Shown: positions 35,001 through 45,100 of the stretch, in pieces | Position numbering within the stretch: the stretch's first letter is position 1 | Layout of the letters: each line of letters begins with the position of its first letter | Notes under the pieces: generated by a model | Databases searched by the model: none | The model's input: only the letters and a program-made list of their open reading frames with translations | Told to the model about the DNA's origin: nothing | Assembly (NCBI RefSeq): GCF_001613425.1 | Contig: NZ_BDCI01000015.1 | Span: 230,727 to 294,726 of the forward strand | DNA: 64,000 nt | DNA from: Nocardia vulneris | Lineage (GTDB): Bacteria > Actinomycetota > Actinomycetes > Mycobacteriales > Mycobacteriaceae | Reading direction: 5' to 3' | Program-made: the position numbers and the translations under genes

Positions 35001-35618
35001 ATGGCGCAGCGCGAACGGCAGCAGTTGGTGCAGGCGATGGCGGCCGCCGGACCCGAGGCGCCGACGCTGTGCGGCTCGTGGACGGTGCGCGACCTCGCCG
35101 CCCACCTGGTGGTGCGCGAGCGCAGGCTGGACGCGGCGCCGGGCATCCTGCTGAAGCCGTTGGCCGGGTATCTCGAAGGGGTACAGGCGAAAGCGGCCCG
35201 CAAACCGTTCCCCGAGCTGCTCGACGAGGTGCGCACCGGGCCGCCGTGGTGGTCGCCGCTGCGTCCGGTGGACGCGATCGCGAACCTGTCCGAGATGTTC
35301 GTGCACCACGAGGATGTGCGCCGCGGCGCGCCCGGCTGGGCGCCGCGCGAGCTGCCCGCCGCCGACGAGGCCGCGCTGTGGGCGCTGGTGCGCCGCATGG
35401 CCGTCCGGTCCTATCGCAAGGCGCCGGTGCGGGTCGTACTCGCCACGCCGGACGGCGAGCGGGCGACGGCCGGTGCGAAGTCGGGCGGCGAGGTGACGTT
35501 GACCGGCAAACCGTCGGAACTGCTGCTGCACGCGTTCGGGCGGGACGAGGTTCGGTTGGCGACGACCGGCGAGCCGGAGGCGGTCCGTGCCGTGCTGGGC
35601 TTGGATCGCTCGATCTGA
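35001..35618 (+). CDS. TIGR03085-type metal-binding protein (DinB/mycothiol maleylpyruvate isomerase-like fold)
   Basis: A 205-residue protein. ATG 35001 is preferred over ATG 34995 because GGAG occupies 34991-34994. Motifs are LCGSWTVRDLAAHLVVRERR with the first histidine, and NLSEMFVHHEDVRRGAPGW with the HHED pair, together forming the three-histidine metal site of this four-helix-bundle family. The C-terminal half is a small SCP2-like domain. The family may use mycothiol as cofactor; the reaction is unknown. Confidence 0.85.
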   Translation: MAQRERQQLVQAMAAAGPEAPTLCGSWTVRDLAAHLVVRERRLDAAPGILLKPLAGYLEGVQAKAARKPFPELLDEVRTGPPWWSPLRPVDAIANLSEMFVHHEDVRRGAPGWAPRELPAADEAALWALVRRMAVRSYRKAPVRVVLATPDGERATAGAKSGGEVTLTGKPSELLLHAFGRDEVRLATTGEPEAVRAVLGLDRSI

Positions 35619-35783
35619 TCGGACCGCTCGTCCGACACGCGGAAGCAGGCGCTGAGCGGGGGCTGTGTCCGGCGGTCCGCCATCGCCGCCGACCTGGGCA
35701 TCCGCACAGTTACGTGCCGTTGTGGCGTGGGGTACCAGTGTTGCGGATGGTCTGGATGGGGCGTTTGCGGCTAGCCTTGACCC

Positions 35784-38360
35784 ATGGCAGGTAAGTCCCG
35801 CAGCACCACGACTACTCGGGCGCGGGCGGGATCGGCGCGGGGCAGGACCACCACGGCACGGACCCGTTCGGCGACACCCCGCGGCACGGCGGCGTCGCGC
35901 GGGCGCAGGCAACCCGCCCGCCGGCCGGTCCGGCGCGCGTCGAACACGGCGCCGCTGGCGGTGTTCAGCCGGGGGATCAGCAGCGGATGGAACATGCTCG
36001 CGCGCGGCCTCGGCGCCACCACCAGGGCGGTCAGCCGGGCGGGCGAGATCGAGCACGGGCACCGTCGCGACGGCGTCGCGCTGGCGCTGATCGCGTTGAG
36101 CGCGGTGATCGCCGCCGCGGTCTGGTTGTCCGCAGGCGGCCCGGTCGGGCACTGGGTCGGCGAGGCCATTCGCGCGGTCTCCGGGTCGGCGTCGGCGGGA
36201 CTGCCGTTCGTGGCGACCGCGATCGCCGTCGTGCTCATGCGCACCGAGCCGCGTCCGGAGATCCGGCCGCGACTGGTGCTCGGCGGGCTGCTGGTCGGCC
36301 TGCCGGTGCTCGGACTGTGGCACGTCATCGCCGGTGCCCCGACCGATCCGCACGGACGCGCGCACGCGGCGGGGTTTGTCGGCTTCGTGGTCGGCGGCCC
36401 GCTCACCGACGGGCTCACCGCCTGGCTCTCGGTCCCGATCCTGTTGCTGGCCATCGTGTTCGGTGTGCTGCTGCTCACCGGAACCACGGTCCGCGAGGTG
36501 CCCGCCAAACTGCGCGAGTACTTCGGCACCGGCAGCGGTGGCGACGAATACGGGGAGTACGACGGCGAATACGACCCCGCGAAGTACGATGCGGACGGTT
36601 TCCCGCTGCACTCGACCCGGTCGAAGCGCCGGGGCCGCACACCGGCCGAGAACTATCCCGCCGACGAGTTCGGGGACGGCGACGCGGTGACCGAGGTGCT
36701 CGGCGAACCCCCGCTGCGCGACGCGAAGCCGATCGTCACCGAGGAGCCGCCCGCGCCGCCGAAGCCGAAGAAGCAGCGCCCGGCCAAGGTGGTCGAGGTC
36801 GAGGATCAGACCCCGCCGCCGCCGAAACAACTGGAGTTCGTCACCGATCGCGAGGTCGAGGGCGATTACACGCTGCCACCGCTCAGTCTGCTGACCGACG
36901 GCGATCCGCCCAAGAAGCGCAGTGCCGCCAACGAATCGATGATCGAGGCGATCACCGAGGTGCTGGTGCAGTTCAAGATCGACGCGGCGGTCACCGGCTT
37001 CGTGCGCGGCCCGACGGTCACCCGCTACGAGGTCGAACTCGGCCCGGGCGTGAAGGTCGAGAAGATCACCGCGCTGGCTCGCAACATCGCCTACGCCGTT
37101 GCCACGGAGAACGTCCGGTTGCTCGCGCCGATCCCCGGCAAGTCCGCGGTCGGCATCGAGGTACCCAACGCCGACCGGGAACTGGTCCGCCTCGCCGACG
37201 TGCTCAAGGCGCCCTCGACCCGAAACGACCACCACCCCTTGGTGATCGGCCTCGGCAAGAACATCGAGGGCGACTATCTCGCGGCGAACCTGGCCAAGAT
37301 GCCGCACCTGCTGGTGGCCGGTTCCACCGGCTCGGGTAAGTCCAGTTTCGTGAACTCGATGCTGGTCTCGCTGCTGCACCGGGCCACGCCGGAGGAGGTC
37401 AGGATGATCCTGATCGACCCGAAGATGGTGGAACTCACCCCGTACGAGGGCATTCCGCACCTGATCACGCCCATCATCACCCAGCCGAAGAAGGCCGCCG
37501 CGGCGCTGGCCTGGCTGGTGGAGGAGATGGAGCAGCGCTATCAGGACATGCAGGCCAACAAGGTTCGCCATATCGACGACTTCAACAAGAAGGTGAAGTC
37601 GGGCGCGATCACCGCCCCGCTCGGCAGCGAACGGGTGTATCGGCCCTACCCGTACATCCTCGCCATCGTCGACGAGCTGGCCGACCTGATGATGACCGCG
37701 CCGCGCGACGTCGAGGACGCGATCGTGCGGATCACCCAAAAGGCCCGTGCCGCAGGCATTCACCTGGTGCTGGCCACCCAGCGGCCCTCGGTCGACGTGG
37801 TCACCGGCCTGATCAAGACCAACGTGCCGTCCCGATTGGCCTTCGCGACTTCGTCGTTGACGGATTCGCGGGTCATCCTGGACCAGCCGGGCGCGGAGAA
37901 GCTGATCGGCATGGGCGACGGCCTGTTCCTGCCGATGGGCGCGAACAAGCCCACCCGCCTGCAGGGCGCGTTCATCAGCGACGAGGAGATCCACGCCGTC
38001 GTCGATTTCGCCAAGAACCAGGCCGAACCCGAATACCAGGACGGCGTCACCGCCGCGAAGGCGGGCGAGAAGAAGGATGTCGATCCCGATATCGGCGACG
38101 ACCTGGAGGTCTTCATCCAGGCGGTGGAACTGGTCGTCACCTCGCAGTTCGGCTCCACCTCGATGTTGCAGCGCAAGCTGCGCGTCGGCTTCGCCAAGGC
38201 GGGGCGCCTGATGGACCTGATGGAAACCCGCGGTGTCGTCGGGCCCAGCGAAGGTTCCAAGGCGCGCGACGTGCTGATCAAGCCGGACGAGCTGGACGGC
38301 CTGCTGTGGACCATTCGCGGGGGCGGCGACGAGCCGCCGCCGGACGAGGACGCCGGCTGA
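35784..38360 (+). CDS. ftsK: DNA translocase FtsK
   Basis: An 858-residue protein from ATG 35784. The first 95 residues are Arg/Thr/Ala-rich. Four membrane segments lie at about 96-119, 135-152, 164-184 and 218-236. A charged linker leads to the motor, with Walker A GSTGSGKSS near residue 513 and Walker B LAIVDELADLMM near 629. The C-terminal gamma domain (from about 790, VTSQFGSTSMLQRKLRVGFAKAG) would read KOPS-like sequences. FtsK pumps DNA across the closing septum and activates XerCD. It is a single gene here, with an ABC transporter gene 43 bp downstream. Confidence 0.97.
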   Translation: MAGKSRSTTTTRARAGSARGRTTTARTRSATPRGTAASRGRRQPARRPVRRASNTAPLAVFSRGISSGWNMLARGLGATTRAVSRAGEIEHGHRRDGVALALIALSAVIAAAVWLSAGGPVGHWVGEAIRAVSGSASAGLPFVATAIAVVLMRTEPRPEIRPRLVLGGLLVGLPVLGLWHVIAGAPTDPHGRAHAAGFVGFVVGGPLTDGLTAWLSVPILLLAIVFGVLLLTGTTVREVPAKLREYFGTGSGGDEYGEYDGEYDPAKYDADGFPLHSTRSKRRGRTPAENYPADEFGDGDAVTEVLGEPPLRDAKPIVTEEPPAPPKPKKQRPAKVVEVEDQTPPPPKQLEFVTDREVEGDYTLPPLSLLTDGDPPKKRSAANESMIEAITEVLVQFKIDAAVTGFVRGPTVTRYEVELGPGVKVEKITALARNIAYAVATENVRLLAPIPGKSAVGIEVPNADRELVRLADVLKAPSTRNDHHPLVIGLGKNIEGDYLAANLAKMPHLLVAGSTGSGKSSFVNSMLVSLLHRATPEEVRMILIDPKMVELTPYEGIPHLITPIITQPKKAAAALAWLVEEMEQRYQDMQANKVRHIDDFNKKVKSGAITAPLGSERVYRPYPYILAIVDELADLMMTAPRDVEDAIVRITQKARAAGIHLVLATQRPSVDVVTGLIKTNVPSRLAFATSSLTDSRVILDQPGAEKLIGMGDGLFLPMGANKPTRLQGAFISDEEIHAVVDFAKNQAEPEYQDGVTAAKAGEKKDVDPDIGDDLEVFIQAVELVVTSQFGSTSMLQRKLRVGFAKAGRLMDLMETRGVVGPSEGSKARDVLIKPDELDGLLWTIRGGGDEPPPDEDAG

Positions 38361-38403
38361 AATTCGGTTGAGGTTTCCGGCCACGTCGGTACCGTCGAGC
38401 AGC

Positions 38404-40290
38404 ATGGTGTCCGACGACGTGGCCGTGGACCCGTCCGCGGATCCTTGGAGCGCGCACGACGCGACCGTGGCCGCCACCGGCTTCTGGGCGATGGCCCGGC
38501 AGCTGCCCACGACCTTCGCGCAGGTGCTGCGCGAATGCTGGCAGGTGAGCAGGCTCGATACCGCCGCACTGGTGGTGAGCAGCCTGCTCGCCGAGATCGG
38601 CACGGCGGTCGGGCTTTTGGCGACCACCGCGGTGCTCGAACGCTTGCTCGCGGCGGGACCGACGCCCGACCGGGTCCGCGCCGCGGCGCCCGCGCTGCTG
38701 CTGATCACCGCGATGCTCCTGCTCCGTGGCGGCCTGCGCGAGCTGGCGATCTGGGTGAAGTCGCGGATCGACCCGCAGCTGCGCCGCAGCCTGCGCACCC
38801 GGCTGCTGCGCTTGACGACCGACGTCGAAGTGGTGGCCTTCGACGACGACGTCTTCCAGAACACGCTGCACCGCATCCGAGAGCGCGCCCCGCATGCGGT
38901 CTCGGGCTTGGTCGACGGCGTCCTGCGCCTGATCTCCGGGGTGATCGGTGTCGTCATGGTGACAGGCGTGCTGGGTGTGCTGCACCCGATCCTGGTGCCG
39001 CTGCTCGTTGCCGCGCTCGTCCCCACCTGGTGGGCGGCCGTCCGCGGGGCCCGGATGGGCTATGAGATGTATGCCGCGACCAGCGGCGCCGAACGCCGGA
39101 TGGAAACCTTGACCGATCTGATGGCGGATCGGCTCCCCGCCGCCGAGATCCGGGCCTACACCATGCGGCCGTTCCTGCTCGCGGAATTCGACCGGTTGGC
39201 CCATTTCGTGCAGGGCAAGGCCTTGCGGCTCGAGCGCGAACAGGCGGGCGTTCGCGCGCTCGGGGCGATCCTCGCCGGGCTTGCGATGGGCGTGGTGTAT
39301 CTGGCGCTCGGCCTGCTGCTCTTCGCGGCCGTATTGCCGCTGGCCGTGGCGGGCACCGCGGTGGTCGCCCTGCGCACCGCGACGACGGCACTGCGCGAGC
39401 TGGTCGAGAGCATGAACTGGAGCTACGAGAACGCGCTGTTCTACCGGGACTACCTCGATTTCTGCGCCGCAGCGCAACGGCGACAGGAACGTCGCGGTGG
39501 GACGGCGGTGGGTGCGGACGTGGACCGCATCGTTGCCAGTGACCTCACCTTCACCTACCCGAACGCCGAGCGGCCCGCCTTGCGCGGGCTCAGCATGCAT
39601 ATCGAACCCGGCGAGATCATCGCCATCGTGGGCGAGAACGGTTCCGGCAAAACGACACTCGCCAAGATTCTCGGCGGCCTGTACCAACCCGACTCCGGCA
39701 CAGTCACTTACGGCGGTGTGCGGCTGCAGGACATCGATCTGCGGCTGCTGCGGGACCGCATCGCGGTGGTGGCGCAGAACTTCACGCACTGGCCCTTCTC
39801 GGCTCGGCAGAACATCACCATCGGCCGCCACGATCATCCGGAGTCGGCGGCCGCGTTCGCCGCGGCGGCGCGGGCGGCCGGGGCCGATGCGGTGCTGGCC
39901 GGTCTGTCCAGCGGGCCGGACACCTTGCTCGATCCCACCTATCAGGGCGGCGTCGAGCTGTCCGGCGGGCAGTGGCAGCGCATCGCGGTGGCGCGCGGCC
40001 TGTACCGGGACGCCCCGCTGCTGATCTGCGACGAACCGACCGCGGCCTTGGACGCGCGCACCGAGCACGCGGTCTTCGAGACGATCCGCACCCATGCCGC
40101 GCAGCGCACGGTCGTGCTCATCACGCATCGGCTGGCCAGCGTGCGCTACGCCGATCGAATCTATGTCCTCGAACACGGCCGGGTGGCAGAGCACGGCAAC
40201 CACGACGAACTCATCGCCCGCGGCGGCCTCTACCATGAGTTCTACTCTTTGCAGGCCCAGGCCTACCAAGCGCCGGAAGCGGTGCAGTAG
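38404..40290 (+). CDS. ABC transporter, fused permease and ATPase
   Basis: A 628-residue protein from ATG 38404. Roughly six transmembrane helices lie between residues 50 and 330, followed by an ATPase domain: Walker A GENGSGKTT near 411, an unusual Q-loop QNFTHWPFSARQNI, signature LSGGQWQR near 519, Walker B LLICDEPTAAL and the H-loop ITHRLAS. It is a half-transporter that should dimerise as an exporter. The Q-loop/NIxIG pattern resembles ABC exporters of peptide-type natural products. The gene downstream begins after 19 bp. Substrate unknown. Confidence 0.88.
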   Translation: MVSDDVAVDPSADPWSAHDATVAATGFWAMARQLPTTFAQVLRECWQVSRLDTAALVVSSLLAEIGTAVGLLATTAVLERLLAAGPTPDRVRAAAPALLLITAMLLLRGGLRELAIWVKSRIDPQLRRSLRTRLLRLTTDVEVVAFDDDVFQNTLHRIRERAPHAVSGLVDGVLRLISGVIGVVMVTGVLGVLHPILVPLLVAALVPTWWAAVRGARMGYEMYAATSGAERRMETLTDLMADRLPAAEIRAYTMRPFLLAEFDRLAHFVQGKALRLEREQAGVRALGAILAGLAMGVVYLALGLLLFAAVLPLAVAGTAVVALRTATTALRELVESMNWSYENALFYRDYLDFCAAAQRRQERRGGTAVGADVDRIVASDLTFTYPNAERPALRGLSMHIEPGEIIAIVGENGSGKTTLAKILGGLYQPDSGTVTYGGVRLQDIDLRLLRDRIAVVAQNFTHWPFSARQNITIGRHDHPESAAAFAAAARAAGADAVLAGLSSGPDTLLDPTYQGGVELSGGQWQRIAVARGLYRDAPLLICDEPTAALDARTEHAVFETIRTHAAQRTVVLITHRLASVRYADRIYVLEHGRVAEHGNHDELIARGGLYHEFYSLQAQAYQAPEAVQ

Positions 40291-40309
40291 CGACGGATCG
40301 GACGGTGAC

Positions 40310-40888
40310 ATGCTGATCGAGAAGCCACGCTGGGCCGGTATCCAGGACGGGTCGGTCACCGTGCTGTTCCGGCGGTGGCGGCACCGGCAGGCCACGGCGG
40401 GGAAGATCTACCGCACCGCCGCGGGGCGAATCATGGTGGAACAGGCCGAGATCGTGGCCCCGTCCCGTATCCGGGCCCGGGACGCGCACGCCGCCGGCTA
40501 CGCGACGATCGCGCAGGTGCTCGCGGATCTGCGTGGTGCGCCGGAAGATCCGATCTACCTGCTGCGTATCCGGCTGGTCGAGGACCCGGACCCGCGGACG
40601 GAGCTGGCGAACACCGCCGAGCTGTCCGAAGCGGACATCGTCGCGATCACCACGCGGTTGGCTCGGCTGGACGCGTCCAGCCCGGTCGGCCCGTGGACGC
40701 TCGCGACGCTGCGGCTCATCGAGGAGCTGCCCGCCACCCGTGCCCCCGATCTCGCCGCGCGGCTGGGCCGGGAAGCGGATCGGTTCAAAGTGGATGTGCG
40801 CAAGCTCAAGGCGCTCGGACTGACGCTGAGTCTCGAAGTCGGTTACCGGATTTCCCCGCGCGGCAGCGCCTACCTGCGCGCTCGCTGA
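40310..40888 (+). CDS. ASCH-like domain protein with C-terminal helix-turn-helix
   Basis: A 192-residue protein from ATG 40310. The N-terminal 90 residues (VTVLFRRWRHRQATAGKIYRT, then IVAPSRIRARDAHAAGY and PIYLLRIRLV) follow the pattern of an ASCH/PUA-like RNA- or nucleotide-binding domain. The C-terminal 75 residues (LATLRLIEELPATRAPDLAARLGREADRFKVDVRKLKALGL) look like a winged helix. The domain assignment is by pattern, not search. It lies 19 bp after the ABC transporter and is probably cotranscribed. Function unknown. Confidence 0.65.
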   Translation: MLIEKPRWAGIQDGSVTVLFRRWRHRQATAGKIYRTAAGRIMVEQAEIVAPSRIRARDAHAAGYATIAQVLADLRGAPEDPIYLLRIRLVEDPDPRTELANTAELSEADIVAITTRLARLDASSPVGPWTLATLRLIEELPATRAPDLAARLGREADRFKVDVRKLKALGLTLSLEVGYRISPRGSAYLRAR

Positions 40889-40930
40889 TCCGTCGCGGGT
40901 ACGAAACCGCTTGCTTCCCAGCGTGTTCGG

Positions 40931-41497
40931 CTAGCCCGGGCGTTCGGTGCTGCGCACGCGCTCGCGCCAGGTGCGGTTCTTCGCGCGGTTGCCGCAATTG
41001 GTCATATCGCACCAGCGGCGGGAGCGGTTGCGTGAGGTATCGAAATACGCCCAGCGGCAGTCCCGGGCCGCGCAGGATTTGAGCCGGGTCCAGTCGCCCG
41101 CGGCGCGCGCGGTGAAATAGGCCTGCGCGATTTCGGCGATGACGTCGCGGGCCGGGGCCGTGCCGGTAGCGGACAGCTGCGGTCCCCGGTGGTCGTCGCC
41201 GAGCGTGACCACCATCGGCACGGACGCCAATATTGTTGCTGCACCGCGTAATACCTCTGCGTCGGGGTCCTGGGCGTTGTTCGTCGCCGCCAGCTCGCGC
41301 AGGCCTTCGCGCAGCTCCCGCAAGGCCCGCAGGTCATTCGGCGTGACGGACAGCTCCGCGCCGTCGCGGCCCAGCCAGTCGGCGAGCCAGGTCGGTGCGC
41401 GCTCGTCGGTCAGCACGTCGTCTCCGTCGGGGCAGTGCCGCGTGTTGATGAACGCCACCAGCCGTTGCGCCGTTTCGGGCGGACCTTCCCTCGTCAT
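40931..41497 (-). CDS. CGNR zinc-finger transcriptional regulator
   Basis: A 188-residue protein from ATG 41497. The N-terminal stress-response-type ligand domain includes LVAFINTRH and LRALRELREGLRELA. The C-terminal treble-clef zinc finger has the pattern C-x4-C then C-x4-CGNR (CAARDCRW...RWCDMTNCGNRAKNR), the CGNR signature. Such proteins act as local regulators. It is divergent from a DUF417 membrane protein, with ACCAGT motifs between the two. Confidence 0.88.
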   Translation of the reverse strand: MTREGPPETAQRLVAFINTRHCPDGDDVLTDERAPTWLADWLGRDGAELSVTPNDLRALRELREGLRELAATNNAQDPDAEVLRGAATILASVPMVVTLGDDHRGPQLSATGTAPARDVIAEIAQAYFTARAAGDWTRLKSCAARDCRWAYFDTSRNRSRRWCDMTNCGNRAKNRTWRERVRSTERPG

Positions 41498-41500
41498 GAG

Positions 41501-41551
41501 ACCAGTGTAACCACTTGACTGGTCACGGTGAGCGGGGCCACAATGACCAGT
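41501..41551. promoter_or_regulatory. ACCAGT/ACTGGT motifs and a probable promoter between CGNR and DUF417 genes
   Basis: ACCAGT at 41501-41506, its complement ACTGGT at 41518-41523, and ACCAGT again at 41546-41551. A rightward promoter can be proposed: TTGACT (41515-41520), 18-bp spacer, CACAAT (41539-41544). The motif copies overlap the -35 and the likely transcription start, a good layout for repression by the divergent CGNR protein. Confidence 0.55.
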
Positions 41552-41618
41552 GTTCCGATTTAGCCGGTCACTTTCCGGATCGCGGAACGACCGTATTACC
41601 GAAAGCAGGGAGCATGAC

Positions 41619-42107
41619 ATGTCCACCATCACCCGGACCTCGACCGTCGATCGAGTAACCGCACTGCCGCAGCTGGGCGCGGCGATCAGCCGCTACGGCC
41701 TCGCGCTGGTCATCCTCTGGATCGGTGCGATGAAGTTCTTTTCCTTTGAGGCACAAGGCATTCAGCCGCTGATCGCGAGTTCGCCGCTGATGTCGTGGCT
41801 CTACGATTTCCTGAGCGTCGACGCGCTCTCCGCGGTGATCGGCGTGGTCGAGGTGGTGATCGGACTCCTGATCGTCGCCTGGCGGTTCGCGCCACGCGCG
41901 GCCCTGCTCGGCAGCCTGGGCGCCGTGCTCCTGTTCCTGACCACCCTGAGTTTCATGCTCACCAGCCCCGGTGTCTGGCAGCCCGGCTACGGCTTCCCGT
42001 TCCTCGGCGCGGGCGGCGGTTTCCTGCTGAAAGACCTCGTGCTGCTCGGCGTCTCGGTGGTCACCGCGGGCGAAGCCCTGACTTCGGTCCGGGCCCGGCG
42101 CCGGTGA
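41619..42107 (+). CDS. DUF417 (YkgB/RclC-like) inner-membrane protein
   Basis: A 162-residue protein from ATG 41619. It has four hydrophobic segments, with family motifs LVILWIGAMKFFSFEAQGIQPLIASSPLMSWLY and a GYGFPFLGAGGGFLLKDLVLLG C-terminal block (quoted in part; key residues W-G-K-F-E-I and G-FLLKD). In Escherichia coli RclC of this family belongs to a reactive-chlorine resistance operon; the role here is inferred only by family. Regulation by the divergent CGNR gene is likely. Confidence 0.85.
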   Translation: MSTITRTSTVDRVTALPQLGAAISRYGLALVILWIGAMKFFSFEAQGIQPLIASSPLMSWLYDFLSVDALSAVIGVVEVVIGLLIVAWRFAPRAALLGSLGAVLLFLTTLSFMLTSPGVWQPGYGFPFLGAGGGFLLKDLVLLGVSVVTAGEALTSVRARRR

Positions 42108-42152
42108 CCGGCGAAGGGGCCGTCGCAACCGGAGTCGCCGACCGCCGATTCA

Positions 42153-45100
42153 TCAGCGGCACAGGTCGATATCGGAATAGGACACTGTCGAGCCGCCGGA
42201 ATCGAGGGGTTCCGGCGCGACCGGGATGGTGCGGCACAGTTGATCCGCCACCACGGCGGGATCGGTGACCCAGCGTTCGGAGGCCAGGTTGGCGACGCCG
42301 AAGAGGCGTTTGTCGTCGGCGCGGTCGAAGCGCACGAACCAGCGCGCGCCGATGTCCGAGGAGATCGAGCGGCCCAGCGCGCGGGGTCGTGCCGGATCGC
42401 TGACGTCCCACAGCCGGACGGATTGGTCCGCGCCCGCGGTCGCGAGGCGGCGGCCGGTGTGGTCGAGCGACAGATCCGAGACCGAGGCGGTGTGCACGGC
42501 GGCGATCTGCGCCGATTCACTCGGGCGGCTCAGATCCCACGATCGGATGGTGCCGTCGTCGGCGGCGCTGAACAGGTGCCGCGCGTCGTTTGCGAAAGCG
42601 AGTGTGGTGACCGGACCTTCGTGTCCGGTCAAGGTGGTGCGCAGCACCGGCCGGTCTCGATCGCGGATATCCCACAGATAGATCGCGGCGTCGCCCGATC
42701 CGGTGGCGACCAGCGTGCCGTCCCGGGACACCGCGAGGGAGCGGAACGAGCGGCGGCTCTGCGATGTCGCGGTGCCCAGCGGTCGCGGGGCCGCCGGATC
42801 GCCGACCGACCAGAGGCGGATCGAGTAGTCGTCGTCACCGGTGACGAGGATCTTCCCGTCCGGCGTGTACTGGGCACCGGTGAAGTACCGGGTGCGGGTG
42901 CGCAACGGTGCGCCGACCGGCATCGGCCGAGCCGGGTCGGCCGAACTCCACAGCTGCACGGCACCGCCGTCGGCATCCGCGACGGCCAAGCCCGCGCCGT
43001 CGGCTCTCATATCGACTCGGACGCCGTGGCCGAGGGCGGGCGCGCCCTGCACGTCGGCGGCGGGCACGACCTGATCGGGCCCGACCAGCCACACCTGGAA
43101 CCGCCCGTCCTCACCCGCGGTGACCAGCCGCGAACCGGCCGCATCGAGTTCCACCGAGGTGAACGGCGCTTCGGTGGTCACCGGAATATCCGCGGGCGGG
43201 CGCGTCCACAGGTGGATCCGGCCGTCGCCACCGGCGGAGATGAGACGCACGCTCGCGGTCACCCCGAGACCGGAGATGGCGCCGCGATTACCGCCGATCG
43301 GGCGGCCGATCGGCACGAAACCCGTGGCGGTCAGCTGCCACAGCAGGACGGTACCGTCGGCGGCCCCGGAGGCCAGCAGGCCGAGGGGGCCGAACAAGAG
43401 TGCGTCGACGGACGCGGTGTGCATGGTCTGCGGGACGCCGAATTCTCGTGGCGCCGTGCGGTCGGCGAGCGACCACATCCGCACGGCACCGTTCGTGGCC
43501 CCGACCGCGAGCAGACCGCCCGGCCCGATCGCCAGGGCGTGCACGGCGCTGTTCGCCGGGAGCAAGGGCGCACCGAGCGGACCGAGCCGGGTCGGGTCGG
43601 CGATATCCCAGAGTCGTACGGTGCCGTCGTCACTACCGCTCGCGAGCAGCGACCCGCCGGCGTCGGCGGCCAGAGTCCGGATCGCGTCGGTGTGTGCGGG
43701 CAGCCGCTCCCGCAGGATCGGCGCGGCGGGATCGGTGACGTCCACCAGCGACAGCTCGCCGTTCTCGCCGGCGACGACGATCGCGCGCCCCTGCGCCGCG
43801 AAAACCACGGACAGCGCGGGTGTTCCGAGATCGAGCGTGCCGAGGGCGCGCACCCGGGCCGGATCCCGGACATCCCACAGCCGAACCGCCCGGTCGTAGC
43901 CGACGCTGACGAGCAGGCCCCCGTCCGGTCCGAACGCCACCGCGGCGACCGCACGCTCGTGTCCGCCGAGCCCGTCACCGAACGCCACGGCCTGATCGTC
44001 GTCGCCGACCGTCCACAGGCGGACCTGGGTGTCGTCGCCGGCGCTGGCGATCAACCGCCGGTCGGCGAAATACGCGAGCCCGTTGATCTTTCCGGCGTGC
44101 CGCTGGGCGGACGCGCGGATCACGGGATAGGCCTGGGTGGACAGCAGACGGGCCTGAGTGTCCGGGTTGTCCGGGCGGATGCGATAGGCGGCCAAGGCCA
44201 TTCGCGCGGATTCGGTCGGATCGAAACTCGCGATGCGCTGCGATTCGTGGATCAGTGCGGCGACCGCGGCATCGGTGCGTTCGTGGGCGACCACGCGATA
44301 CTGCGAGATCGCCACCGTCGCGGCGAGCAGCGCGACGACCACCAGCAGGACCGCCGCCGTGCGCAAGAATTTGCGCCTGGCCGAGGCTGCCGCGACCTGA
44401 CGTCGTGATCGCGCGACGAACTCCTGAGCGGTCCGGTTGATCGAACCGCCGTTGCCGGTCACCACATCGACGGTTTCCAGCCGTTCGGCGTCGTACAGCA
44501 GCGTGTCCGGGCTGCCCTGGTCGAGCCAGGTCCGCGCGTCGTCCTCGATTCGGTGCCGCGCCGGGCCGAATTCCTTTTCCGCGTCGACCCATTCGGCCAT
44601 CCGCGGCCACACCCGGGGCACCGCGTCGTGCAGCAGTTCGACCTCGCCGTCGTGCACGAGCACGATGCGGGCATCGACCAGGTGCGCGATCACCCGTTCG
44701 GCCAAGCGGGGATCGACGGCTTCCTCGACCACGCGCTGCTGGGGGAGGCGATCGCGGGTCACCGAGCGCGGTCCGATGATGATCAGGGTCAGCAGCACCG
44801 CGCGTGCGGCGACCTGCTCCTCGGCGCTCAGCTCGGACCAGGCCCGCTCGGCGGTGGCGGCCACCGAACCCGCCATTTCCCCCGCCTCGCGATACGCCTC
44901 GAGCGTGAGCGTGCGCCCGCGGCGGCGCGCCCACGTCGCGTCGAGCACGTGCGAAAGCAGCGGCAGTAGTGCGGCTTTGCCGTCGCCGGACGTCGCGGTG
45001 TCCAGATCGTGCAGCACGACGTCGACCAGTGCGGGCTCGACCTTCACCCCGCAGGCGAGCGCGGGACGCACGATCACCTCCCGCAATTCCGCTTCGGTCA

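Noticed and set aside
34893..39026. 1377-codon reverse open frame over ftsK and neighbours
   Set aside because: It crosses several well-identified forward genes and encodes low-complexity Arg/Asp/His sequence without family resemblance, a usual effect of GC-rich third positions.
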